Source of the DNA: Bradysia coprophila
Lineage: Eukaryota; Arthropoda; Insecta; Diptera; Sciaridae
DNA length: 64,000 bases
NCBI RefSeq assembly: GCF_014529535.1
Contig: NW_023503339.1
Span: 1-64,000 of the forward strand
Reading direction: 5' to 3'
The notes beneath the pieces were generated by a model. That model saw only the letters and a list, made by a program, of their open reading frames with translations. It did no database searches and had not been told where the DNA came from. The translations under genes and the position numbers were made by a program. Shown piece after piece: positions 38,990 through 50,838 of this stretch. Positions within the stretch are counted from its first letter, which is position 1. Each line of letters opens with the position of its first letter.

Positions 38990-41900
38990 ATGGCACTCAA
39001 CCCACAATACGAAGACATTGGAAAAGGATTTGTAGCTCAATATTATGCCATCTTTGATGATCCGTTGCAAAGACCGAATTTGGTTAATTTATATAATGTG
39101 AGTGGTTTCGGAATGAATCAATTTGATTGGCGCGAGTCGTTCACATTGCATAGAGGCAGAACGTAAGGTCGCACTGGCTGGAAGTGCAAAAAAATCGAAA
39201 TTTGTTTATTCCATTTGTTTGGAACATAACCTCAAAGAGAAAAATGCTAATTTCGGTTAGCTTTTTTCTCTTCGCGAATTTTGTTCTCGCAATTTCGTCA
39301 TTCGGTTCGGTGTGCTATTCATTACGGCTTGGGTATTTTATGATAAATTGGCGCAATACGTGCTGATAACAGACTGAATGTTTAGTTATGTTGATGTTGA
39401 TGATCAATAAGTTGTTTGTTATGTTAATGGAATTCGAAATAGCGGGGAGTTTCGAGGTGTCTTCACTTCACTTTGCTCGACTTCGACATACACATTTTAA
39501 CATAGAAATTGAAATTTTATTTATTCAAATTCGAAAATGTTTATTCTTTGCAGAATGAACAATCTTTCATGACATTTGAAGGTCAACAATTACAAGGAGC
39601 TGCAAAGATTATGGAAAAATTGCAGGTAAATTGATGTCACTTTCCAAAAACGATTTTGATCGGTTGATTGCAACAAAAACAAAAATCTGTTTGTTCCAGA
39701 GTTTAACGTTTCAAAAGATCAAGAGAGTTCTAACAGCTGTTGACTCGCAACCGATGTTTGATGGTGGTGTATTAATCAATGTTTTAGGAAGATTACAAGT
39801 GAGTGTTGTCAATTGATGTTCAACCAATTTTTGTCTGTCCAAACTTGAAATTTGTGGCAGACAATAATTTTCTTAGATAAACGGCAAAAATAGATTTTGA
39901 TTGCAATCGACGGACAGATTACACAAGTTTTGAAATTTTGAAAAAATCTTGACAATTGGTAAATGCGCCAAAAAACACATCGTCATGAATAGGTAATCGT
40001 TTTACGCAACATTAGTTCTTAACGATCTGATATGGTTTTTCCACCTCAATAATCTTCGCAGACCATTCAAATATTTAGTAATAAATTCAGCCTATAAACA
40101 TGCTCACTTGGTTTTTAATGTGCTGATGTCATGATCTTTCCACAGTTACAGTCGGCGAGTCTAAAGACTGTGGAACTAAACCATAGCATCAAATACACGA
40201 CCTTGTTCCATTTAGGTCTTCCTTTTTTCCTGAAATGTCTCCACCCAAGTTACCTACGTTAATCGTGAGAAAAATTATCAGGAAGTCATGACAAACGGCA
40301 AACGGGAACCAATGAACAATGAACTTTACTCTAAATATCTGACGTTGTGAAGCTTTTGACATTCCAACTTCTTATTGGTCATGGTCAATCGAAATTGGAA
40401 AGTAAACTAGCAGACAGTGGGAGTGTTCAGATATTCAGATATTTTGGAGTCTTTCATATTAACTTTCCGTAAAAATTTTGTCTGCCGTCAGATTCTGCTG
40501 AAAATCATAATAAAACGTCTGGCCGTAGCCGTAGACCTATAACTTTAATCATTCTGCTTTATTCCGATTCAGGCCGGCTGCACAGACCCTAAGTAATAAG
40601 ATCGCACGTTGTGAAGTCTATGACATACTGTTACTTTCTTCTTCTTCTACTTTTTCAGCCTGTTTCTATCCACTGCTGGACGTAGGCCTACCCAATTCTC
40701 TTCCATTCCAAACGATCCGTTGCCGCTTGTTGCCAAATTGCGCCTGCAATTCTCTTTATACCATTATTCCATCTCTCTGGTGGTCTACCTCTAGGTCTTC
40801 TCCTCCATTGATTTGTCATTCTATCTCTGAGCGTAATTCCAAGCATACTCCGTTCCATGGCTCTTTGTGCCACTCGTTTATTTTCGGAAGCTTTTGTTAA
40901 CGTTAACGTTTCCTCTCCATATGTGAGCACAGGAACACTTTACGTTTCAGACTATTGTTCATTTTGCTTTTGAAAATTAACCTGAGTTTTCCGAACGCTG
41001 CCCATGCAAGACCAATTCTACGTTTTATTTCTGCAGTTTGGTTGTCCAGAACCAACTTCAATTTGTGACCTAGGTACACGTAACTGTCGACTCGTTCAAT
41101 GACAATATCACCAATTTTAATGTCTCTGTCATCGTCAATGTTTGTCATGATTTTTGTTTTCGACAAATTCATCTTGAGACCGACTTTGTTTGACTCCTCA
41201 TTCAACAGTTGTAACATAATTTGCGCCTGATCTAGATCGGCTGCCATCAGGGAGATGTCATCTGCGAAACGGAGATTACTCAGGTATTCTCCATTTATGT
41301 TGATACCCATTTCACTCCAGTCTAATTTCTTAAAAATACTCTCCAGAATCGACGTGAATAACTTAGGTGATATGGTGTCACCCTGCACGGAAAAAACACA
41401 AAATGTCGATGTACGTTTGAGTCGATCACGTTTTACGTGTGGGTCGCAAATGCTACGTCTCGTACGTAGTATGTACATCGAAGTCGTAAAATTCTACGTC
41501 TCCATCGTACAATAAACGGCTGAGTGAACCATTGGTTATGTCCTCACTCAACTACAATGTACAAAACCAATGGTTCACTCAGTCGTTTATTGTACGATTT
41601 AGACGTAAAATTTCACGACTTCGATGTACATACATACATTCATACATACATACATACATACATACATACGTAGGAGATGTAGTATTTGCGACTCACACGT
41701 AAATCGTAATCGAATCAGACGTACATTGACATTTTCCGTTTTTTCCGTGTGTCGTACACCTCTGCCAATTCGGAATTTTTTCCGTGCTTTTATGGAGTTT
41801 TATACACGACGTAGCGTTTTTATAGACGTATCGAATTGTGTTGGAGTACCTTGTGTCTACTCTGCACTCGTCTAATGAGTCCAATATCGACCATATTTCC

Positions 41901-43792
41901 ACTGAAACAAAAGCTTTTTCAAAGTCTATGAATATCAAGACCACATCAACCTTGTATTCATTGTATTTCTCGATTAGCGTTCTGATCACATGTAAGTGGT
42001 CGTTTGTGCTGAAGCCTGATCTAAATGCAGCTTGTTCGACAGGTTGGTAGAAGTCGAGCTTCTTGGTGTTCCTCTTCGTAACGATTTTCATGAACAACTT
42101 GTACAGTATTGATCGTAACTATTTTCATGAACAACTTGTACAGTGTTGATCGTAACTATTTTCATGAACAACTTATACAGTGTTGATAAGAGACTTATGG
42201 GTTGATAGTTTTCCAACTTTGTTATGTCTCCTTTTTTATGCAGCAATGTAATCACTGCATTTTCCTATGCTTCTGGTACTTCTTCTATTGCACCCACTAA
42301 TGAGTCGCCACCTAGTTTAATGGCTTCCACTGGAAAAATTTCGGTAATATAAGATTTAATAAGAAACTTAACTCGAAAAAGTGACAACAAATAATTTGCA
42401 TAAGAGACTGAGCTTGGGAAAATGTTTGAACATAATTTGGCAAACCTTTGGAAATAATTTGCAAAAAGACTTACCTCTGAAAAATCAACTATACAAATAA
42501 TTTGCATAAAAGACACAAGTTTTTCTTTTTTCAAACAAATAATTTGCATGACAGATTTAAGTCCCTGATGCAGATTAGGGCAGCTTTGTTTTTGAGATCT
42601 AGTTTTTTTTCGTAGAGAAACCAAATTGATGTTGAAATAAAGGTGTCAATCCGACACGAGGAATGAAAATTTTATGGAAAGCTTTGTTCGTACCTGACAA
42701 GTAAAACCTACAGATTTTCATGATTGGTCAGGATGTTCAGATCTTTCTAGGAAAATTTTACTAGAAAATTCTTAATGTGGCACTAGTACCTTCATTTTAA
42801 CATCATAAACTGTTGGGTTGGGAAGTGAACAAATAGCTCACTTCTACGGTTACTTGTGCAGCATTGACTAACAATGGAAATGTTGGTGCATAGAAATTAA
42901 AGTGGAGCGACAATAAATTTTCGATTTTTTATCCAATTTCGACATCGTGATCCACAAGAGCATTTTTTGCGTGTAAGGGATTTATCAAACATTTGGAGCG
43001 TGGAAACTTTTTCCGATGGGTTCCGTGAGCTTCATCACAAAATGTCGAGAAAAGTCCAAAGTTTATTTTAGTATATAATTCGAAAAAACTCAATTTTGTG
43101 AACTTAGATCTCGGAATGAGGATAATCATGACATAGATCAAATTAATCGTTATTTAACCCATGATTCAATGAGGAACTCACAACAAAAAAGTTTTCGTAA
43201 AATTGGTTAGAAAATGTCCTGGAAATTTTCACATCATTGACAGTTCAGCCCAAGTCCCCAACTTTGGATGAACTTTGAAAGGTTATCAATGGCACTAGGT
43301 GAATGTTTTAGTTTCTGAAGTATATTCTTCTAATAGAGGCTGATATCAGCTTTTTAGCGATACCTGACATGCTACTGAGGTCACAAAATTAGATCGACTT
43401 TTAATAGAGAATGTTGCCCAAGCTCCATCTACTCGCAAGCAAAAATACGATTTGTTCTCAAACCGAAAACTTTCATGCTTTTGATGTCTATATGACATGG
43501 AGGAAAATCCTTTAAAACGTAAAATCAAAAAAATCTTTTTTCGGAAAAATGATCAGAGGGACTTACTGATTGTGTATCACGATGTCGACGATATCGAAAT
43601 TGGACAAAAAATCAAAAATTAATTGTCGCTTCACATAGAAATTAACTTTTTTTTTCATTTGAATTCTTCTCTTTTCAGTGTGACGAAGATCCACCACACG
43701 CCTTTTCTCAAGTATTTTCGTTGAAACCACTTGGCAACTCATTCTTTTGTCAACACGACATTTTCCGATTGAACATACACGACAGCGCTTAA
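38990..43792 (+). CDS. Ntf-2: nuclear transport factor 2
   Basis: Four exons in phase, 130 residues: 38990-39097, 39554-39625, 39700-39798, 43679-43792. The protein imports GDP-bound Ran into the nucleus and binds FG nucleoporins as a homodimer. It begins [19 protein letters not shown], continues [34 protein letters not shown], and ends with the exon [13 protein letters not shown]...[12 protein letters not shown]; the length equals the fly orthologue. The first three exons fall within 0.8 kb, but the fourth lies 3.9 kb downstream, past a retrotransposon insertion. The terminal exon exists twice: an identical copy lies at 48,631-48,744, so either could complete the mRNA. A candidate AATAAA for the first copy lies at 44,269-44,274. 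Confidence 0.93.
41386..41749. mobile_element. 364-bp foldback/MITE nested in the RTE reverse transcriptase
   Basis: It starts CACGGAAAAAAC and ends with the imperfect reverse complement GTTTTTTCCGTG. The arms pair through TCGATGTACGT, CGTGTGGGTCGCAAAT and further in, giving arms of about 170 bp. It is flanked by TG on both sides (41,384-41,385 and 41,750-41,751); removing it with one TG would leave the conserved RT motif B uninterrupted, which supports a 2-bp target duplication. The right arm holds a CATA microsatellite (about 41,627-41,670). The copy in the second duplicate is at 46,339-46,702. Confidence 0.85.
42084..42187. repeat. 37-bp tandem repeat, nearly three copies
   Basis: Units of ATTTTCATGAACAACTTGTA plus 17 further bases are at 42,084-42,120, 42,121-42,157 and 42,158-42,187 (partial). 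The unit length is not a multiple of three, so the array breaks the reverse-transcriptase frame. The same array is at 47,036-47,139 in the second duplicate. Confidence 0.85.
42390..42550. repeat. cluster of four AATAATTTGCA motifs
   Basis: AAATAATTTGCA occurs near 42,390, 42,452, 42,496 and 42,537; three copies extend to the octamer ATTTGCAT, the POU-factor core. The cluster sits in Ntf-2 intron 3, just upstream of the RTE insertion on its 5' side, and recurs about 4,952 bp further on. It could be a regulatory cluster or part of a short tandem repeat. Confidence 0.5.
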
Positions 43793-45885
43793 AGCCCTTA
43801 AACGATGGGATGCCCATTTTTTTCCAATATTGCACACAGCCACATCTAACACCATGGAATTTGTTAACTACGAAAACTATTGATTGATAATTTTTGCTGA
43901 TAATTTTTTTTTATACGAAAATTTTGTTTTTCTTTTCTTAAGATATTTTCATCTCACCATTTTACCATTTGTAATGGAAAAATATTAAGTAAGATTCTGA
44001 ACTGTTGACCGAGATTGGATTTTGTAATATTTTCTTTTCCCTTCTATGAAAACATATTGCTGAATATTGTAATTGATTAAATGTATAATTCTTCCTCGTG
44101 GATTTTTTTTATTCCAACCGATTATATTGTTGTTAACACAAAGATGAAAATAAAAATTAATTTGCCGATTACATAGAAACACCAGAAAACCATCTTAAAC
44201 TTTAAACAAATGCTATTTATATGTTGAAATCGATTACAGTTTTGAGATGAAATCAGTATACTGCTTCCAATAAATTTGGCATAAGAAAATGCTGTTAAAC
44301 AAAACAAAAAATATTTTTGGATAATAAAGAAGAAACTATGCCGATTATAGAGACGGAACTTTATTTTTATTTTACTTCTATCCTGTACAGAACAATCCTC
44401 GGAGTCTGAAGCATAGACGAAAAAAATGTGAATTCCTCACATTTGAAATCTCGTTTGGACAAGATCTATTCGATTAAATGAATTCATTCTACAAGAAAAA
44501 TCACATAGCAGTCCACGAAGGGAGGGATGAAATATCCTCTCTCGATCGAAAAAATGCTTTGAACCTTTTTGAAAACTAGAAACCTCTTTCATCAGAAAAT
44601 CCTCAAAATCTTCAAAAACCATGGAAATCAAATTAAAAAAATCCTCAAGATTAAAAAAGAAAATCCTTACGAATTGATGGAAATCCTGCAAAATCCAGCG
44701 AAAAATCCTTTTTAAATGACAAAAATCTGTCATTCAGTAGAAAGTGTTAGCAGTTCGGGATATTATTGTCAAATCTCTTAGAACTTCTGAAAAAAGGATG
44801 TCCAGTGTCGGATCCAGTACAAGTCTACGTCCTTGTTTGGAAATTTTGAATCCTACAAACAAACATTTTCATCGAATTGGTACCAATTTCTTGAAATCGG
44901 CACCTATTCGATGAAAATATTGGTAGATTGATATATTTATAACACTGAACTAAAAACTAAAAAGTCTTTGTATTTTCCGGTATACTTCCGTTGAAAATAA
45001 TGGGAAGTTGCCGAAGAAATGATATGTTTACATTGTACCACTGAGTTTATATTGGCGTTCAAAATTTTGTTTGATAAAAAAAGATTCGTGTTCCGTGGCC
45101 TTGAAAAATTCTAATTAGTGTTTTGCTTTTTTTGACGAAATGCCCCTCTACTAAAATAAATAATTGATGCACCTGCTTTCGACTAAAGTTTGCCTTATGA
45201 TTCTAGGCGCCTCGTGATAGCTAGTCTTGCGGCCTAGTATGCAATGCGTAACACAAAACAGATTCATCCCTCACTCAAGAAAAGCTTCGATATTTCATTG
45301 TTCAGTAGGTTTAAAAAGATGTCGACGTTGGGAATGGAAAATCCACCCATTATGCAAAGTAATAATTGGTTGTAATTTACTACTGCCCATTTTTTCTCAA
45401 ACTACGTAATTACTGTCATCCGTTTCCAATTGAAATTCAAGAAGTGACTTTGCAATTGATGAGTACCCAGGAAGTAACTGCAAACCAATTCTTGTAATGT
45501 TCACATTTATGTTGCATCGATGAATAAAAATTTTCATGACAATTTGATACATTCGGACTTTGCAGCTTGTTCATTTCGATGTTAAGGCGCTGAAGCCTAA
45601 AGACATTATTGATAAATTGATTCAAGTTTTAGGTGACATGGACCAACGCTAGGGTCGCAGTAGCCTATATCGTGTGTTATTTACCCGTATTTCCTCGAAA
45701 TTTTCTGGAGACTAGGAACTATTGTTGACCAAATATTTTGTCTAATTCTGGTTGAAAGACATCATCATTTATTTTGGAATTCTTGCCAATTTTCCTACTT
45801 TCTCAACATATCATGAAAATTTTCTGTTTTCAATTTGAAAATCATAGTACTGCTTTAAGCATTAACATAGAAAAAATTTGGGGCT

Positions 45886-47302
45886 GAACACTTTACGTTT
45901 CAGACTATTGTTCATTTTGCTTTTGAAAATTAACCTGAGTTTTCCGAACGCTGCCCATGCAAGACCAATTCTACGTTTTATTTCTGCAGTTTGGTTGTCC
46001 AGAACCAACTTCAATTTGTGACCTAGGTACACGTAACTGTCGACTCGTTCAATGACAATATCACCAATTTTAATGTCTCTGTCATCGTCAATGTTTGTCA
46101 TGATTTTTGTTTTCGACAAATTCATCTTGAGACCGACTTTGTTTGACTCCTCATTCAACAGTTGTAACATAATTTGCGCCTGATCTAGATCGGCTGCCAT
46201 CAGGGAGATGTCATCTGCGAAACGGAGATTACTCAGGTATTCTCCATTTATGTTGATACCCATTTCACTCCAGTCTAATTTCTTAAAAATACTCTCCAGA
46301 ATCGACGTGAATAACTTAGGTGATATGGTGTCACCCTGCACGGAAAAAACACAAAATGTCGATGTACGTTTGAGTCGATCACGTTTTACGTGTGGGTCGC
46401 AAATGCTACGTCTCGTACGTAGTATGTACATCGAAGTCGTAAAATTCTACGTCTCCATCGTACAATAAACGGCTGAGTGAACCATTGGTTATGTCCTCAC
46501 TCAACTACAATGTACAAAACCAATGGTTCACTCAGTCGTTTATTGTACGATTTAGACGTAAAATTTCACGACTTCGATGTACATACATACATTCATACAT
46601 ACATACATACATACATACATACGTAGGAGATGTAGTATTTGCGACTCACACGTAAATCGTAATCGAATCAGACGTACATTGACATTTTCCGTTTTTTCCG
46701 TGTGTCGTACACCTCTGCCAATTCGGAATTTTTCCGTGCTTTTATGGAGTTTTATACACGACGTAGCGTTTTTATAGACGTATCGAATTGTGTTGGAGTA
46801 CCTTGTGTCTACTCTGCACTCGTCTAATGAGTCCAATATCGACCATATTTCCACTGAAACAAAAGCTTTTTCAAAGTCTATGAATATCAAGACCACATCA
46901 ACCTTGTATTCATTGTATTTCTCGATTAGCGTTCTGATCACATGTAAGTGGTCGTTTGTGCTGAAGCCTGATCTAAATGCAGCTTGTTCGACAGGTTGGT
47001 AGAAGTCGAGCTTCTTGGTGTTCCTCTTCGTAACGATTTTCATGAACAACTTGTACAGTATTGATCGTAACTATTTTCATGAACAACTTGTACAGTGTTG
47101 ATCGTAACTATTTTCATGAACAACTTATACAGTGTTGATAAGAGACTTATGGGTTGATAGTTTTCCAACTTTGTTATGTCTCCTTTTTTATGCAGCAATG
47201 TAATCACTGCATTTTCCTATGCTTCTGGTACTTCTTCTATTGCACCCACTAATGAGTCGCCACCTAGTTTAATGGCTTCCACTGGAAAAATTTCGGTAAT
47301 AT
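45886..47302 (-). mobile_element. RTE retrotransposon fragment, duplicate copy
   Basis: Duplicate of the RTE fragment without its 3' end. With one T fewer near 46,733, the frame upstream of the nested foldback (46,552-47,049 on the minus strand) stays open through [21 protein letters not shown] and GVRH before entering the foldback, unlike copy 1. The downstream part (45,862-46,431) ends in eight unrelated residues at the duplication junction. Confidence 0.85.
46339..46702. mobile_element. nested foldback/MITE, duplicate copy
   Basis: Copy of the 41,386-41,749 foldback carried along by the segmental duplication, with the same TG flanks. It is not an independent insertion. Confidence 0.85.
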
Positions 47303-48630
47303 AAGATTTAATAAGAAACTTAACTCGAAAAAGTGACAACAAATAATTTGCATAAGAGACTGAGCTTGGGAAAATGTTTGAACATAATTTGGCAAACCTT
47401 TGGAAATAATTTGCAAAAAGACTTACCTCTGAAAAATCAACTATACAAATAATTTGCATAAAAGACACAAGTTTTTCTTTTTTCAAACAAATAATTTGCA
47501 TGACAGATTTAAGTCCCTGATGCAGATTAGGGCAGCTTTGTTTTTGAGATCTAGTTTTTTTTCGTAGAGAAACCAAATTGATGTTGAAATAAAGGTGTCA
47601 ATCCGACACGAGGAATGAAAATTTTATGGAAAGCTTTGTTCGTACCTGACAAGTAAAACCTACAGATTTTCATGATTGGTCAGGATGTTCAGATCTTTCT
47701 AGGAAAATTTTACTAGAAAATTCTTAATGTGGCACTAGTACCTTCATTTTAACATCATAAACTGTTGGGTTGGGAAGTGAACAAATAGCTCACTTCTACG
47801 GTTACTTGTGCAGCATTGACTAACAATGGAAATGTTGGTGCATAGAAATTAAAGTGGAGCGACAATAAATTTTCGATTTTTTATCCAATTTCGACATCGT
47901 GATCCACAAGAGCATTTTTTGCGTGTAAGGGATTTATCAAACATTTGGAGCGTGGAAACTTTTTCCGATGGGTTCCGTGAGCTTCATCACAAAATGTCGA
48001 GAAAAGTCCAAAGTTTATTTTAGTATATAATTCGAAAAAACTCAATTTTGTGAACTTAGATCTCGGAATGAGGATAATCATGACATAGATCAAATTAATC
48101 GTTATTTAACCCATGATTCAATGAGGAACTCACAACAAAAAAGTTTTCGTAAAATTGGTTAGAAAATGTCCTGGAAATTTTCACATCATTGACAGTTCAG
48201 CCCAAGTCCCCAACTTTGGATGAACTTTGAAAGGTTATCAATGGCACTAGGTGAATGTTTTAGTTTCTGAAGTATATTCTTCTAATAGAGGCTGATATCA
48301 GCTTTTTAGCGATACCTGACATGCTACTGAGGTCACAAAATTAGATCGACTTTTAATAGAGAATGTTGCCCAAGCTCCATCTACTCGCAAGCAAAAATAC
48401 GATTTGTTCTCAAACCGAAAACTTTCATGCTTTTGATGTCTATATGACATGGAGGAAAATCCTTTAAAACGTAAAATCAAAAAAATCTTTTTTCGGAAAA
48501 ATGATCAGAGGGACTTACTGATTGTGTATCACGATGTCGACGATATCGAAATTGGACAAAAAATCAAAAATTAATTGTCGCTTCACATAGAAATTAACTT
48601 TTTTTTTCATTTGAATTCTTCTCTTTTCAG

Positions 48631-48744
48631 TGTGACGAAGATCCACCACACGCCTTTTCTCAAGTATTTTCGTTGAAACCACTTGGCAACTCATTCTTTT
48701 GTCAACACGACATTTTCCGATTGAACATACACGACAGCGCTTAA
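48631..48744 (+). CDS. Ntf-2: duplicate terminal exon of Ntf-2
   Basis: An identical copy of the 114-base last exon (37 codons plus TAA), with the same acceptor CTCTTTTCAG. Splicing from exon 3 would cross an 8.8-kb intron and yield the same protein, so the copies can differ only in regulation or use of 3' ends. No copy of exons 1-3 lies between the two terminal exons, so this is a partial gene duplication and not a second gene. Confidence 0.85.
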   Translation, partial: CDEDPPHAFSQVFSLKPLGNSFFCQHDIFRLNIHDSA

Positions 48745-50838
48745 AGCCCTTAAACGATGGGATGCCCATTTTTTTCCAATATTGCACACAGCCACATCTA
48801 ACACCATGGAATTTGTTAACTACGAAAACTATTGATTGATAATTTTTGCTGATAATTTTTTTTTATACGAAAATTTTGTTTTTCTTTTCTTAAGATATTT
48901 TCATCTCACCATTTTACCATTTGTAATGGAAAAATATTAAGTAAGATTCTGAACTGTTGACCGAGATTGGATTTTGTAATATTTTCTTTTCCCTTCTATG
49001 AAAACATATTGCTGAATATTGTAATTGATTAAATGTATAATTCTTCCTCGTGGATTTTTTTTATTCCAACCGATTATATTGTTGTTAACACAAAGATGAA
49101 AATAAAAATTAATTTGCCGATTACATAGAAACACCAGAAAACCATCTTAAACTTTAAACAAATGCTATTTATATGTTGAAATCGATTACAGTTTTGAGAT
49201 GAAATCAGTATACTGCTTCCAATAAATTTGGCATAAGAAAATGCTGTTAAACAAAACAAAAAATATTTTTGGATAATAAAGAAGAAACTATGCCGATTAT
49301 AGAGACGGAACTTTATTTTTATTTTACTTCTATCCTGTACAGAACAATCCTCGGAGTCTGAAGCATAGACGAAAAAAATGTGAATTCCTCACATTTGAAA
49401 TCTCGTTTGGACAAGATCTATTCGATTAAATGAATTCATTCTACAAGAAAAATCACATAGCAGTCCACGAAGGGAGGGATGAAATATCCTCTCTCGATCG
49501 AAAAAATGCTTTGAACCTTTTTGAAAACTAGAAACCTCTTTCATCAGAAAATCCTCAAAATCTTCAAAAACCATGGAAATCAAATTAAAAAAATCCTCAA
49601 GATTAAAAAAGAAAATCCTTACGAATTGATGGAAATCCTGCAAAATCCAGCGAAAAATCCTTTTTTAAATGACAAAAATCTGTCATTCAGTAGAAAGTGT
49701 TAGCAGTTCGGGATATTATTGTCAAATCTCTTAGAACTTCTGAAAAAAGGATGTCCAGTGTCGGATCCAGTACAAGTCTACGTCCTTGTTTGGAAATTTT
49801 GAATCCTACAAACAAACATTTTCATCGAATTGGTACCAATTTCTTGAAATCGGCACCTATTCGATGAAAATATTGGTAGATTGATATATTTATAACACTG
49901 AACTAAAAACTAAAAAGTCTTTGTATTTTCCGGTATACTTCCGTTGAAAATAATGGGAAGTTGCCGAAGAAATGATATGTTTACATTGTACCACTGAGTT
50001 TATATTGGCGTTCAAAATTTTGTTTGATAAAAAAAGATTCGTGTTCCGTGGCCTTGAAAAATTCTAATTAGTGTTTTGCTTTTTTTGACGAAATGCCCCT
50101 CTACTAAAATAAATAATTGATGCACCTGCTTTCGACTAAAGTTTGCCTTATGATTCTAGGCGCCTCGTGATAGCTAGTCTTGCGGCCTAGTATGCAATGC
50201 GTAACACAAAACAGATTCATCCCTCACTCAAGAAAAGCTTCGATATTTCATTGTTCAGTAGGTTTAAAAAGATGTCGACGTTGGGAATGGAAAATCCACC
50301 CATTATGCAAAGTAATAATTGGTTGTAATTTACTACTGCCCATTTTTTCTCAAACTACGTAATTACTGTCATCCGTTTCCAATTGAAATTCAAGAAGTGA
50401 CTTTGCAATTGATGAGTACCCAGGAAGTAACTGCAAACCAATTCTTGTAATGTTCACATTTATGTTGCATCGATGAATAAAAATTTTCATGACAATTTGA
50501 TACATTCGGACTTTGCAGCTTGTTCATTTCGATGTTAAGGCGCTGAAGCCTAAAGACATTATTGATAAATTGATTCAAGTTTTAGGTGACATGGACCAAC
50601 GCTAGGGTCGCAGTAGCCTATATCGTGTGTTATTTACCCGTATTTCCTCGAAATTTTCTGGAGACTAGGAACTATTGTTGACCAAATATTTTGTCTAATT
50701 CTGGTTGAAAGACATCATCATTTATTTTGGAATTCTTGCCAATTTTCCTACTTTCTCAACATATCATGAAAATTTTCTGTTTTCAATTTGAAAATCATAG
50801 TACTGCTTTAAGCATTAACATAGAAAAAATTTGGGGCT

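Larger units (their letters stand above)
40635..42350 (-). mobile_element. 5'-truncated RTE-clade non-LTR retrotransposon in Ntf-2 intron 3
   Basis: The minus strand shows reverse-transcriptase blocks in order: AIKLGGDSL (near 42,320), [18 protein letters not shown] (near 42,200), [21 protein letters not shown], [14 protein letters not shown], [14 protein letters not shown] and the C-terminal [15 protein letters not shown]...GRPPERWN near 40,750. It ends in a (GAA)n tail at 40,635-40,649. The endonuclease domain is missing. The frame is broken by a 37-bp tandem triplication (42,084-42,187), by a foldback insertion at 41,386-41,749 and by a T-tract indel near 41,778, so it is dead. Similarity is to RTE/BovB-like elements; exact family not determined. 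Confidence 0.85.
40933..45885. repeat. tandem segmental duplication, copy 1 (4,953 bp)
   Basis: This block is repeated directly after itself with an offset of 4,953 bp. It contains most of the RTE fragment with its nested foldback, an intron stretch with four AATAATTTGCA motifs, the Ntf-2 terminal exon and about 2.1 kb beyond. I noted only two differences between copies, both in T runs: six T here versus five in copy 2 (near 41,776), and five T here versus six (near 44,711). Confidence 0.95.
45886..50838. repeat. tandem segmental duplication, copy 2
   Basis: Second copy of the 4,953-bp block. It joins copy 1 at GGGCTGA|ACAC with two shared bases (GA) at the breakpoint. The RTE fragment is cut at 45,886, losing its C-terminal region and GAA tail, which exist only upstream of copy 1. 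After 50,838-50,840 the sequence becomes unique (TAATATCAG...). It could be a recent true duplication or two haplotypes placed in series by the assembler. Confidence 0.95.

Noticed and set aside
41627-41671. CRISPR-like short repeats (CATA units)
   Set aside because: A simple microsatellite without spacers, in an animal genome.
40933-50838. LTR retrotransposon made of two 4.95-kb repeats
   Set aside because: The units abut directly with no internal region, carry a host exon and no LTR, integrase or gag features. A tandem duplication explains them.
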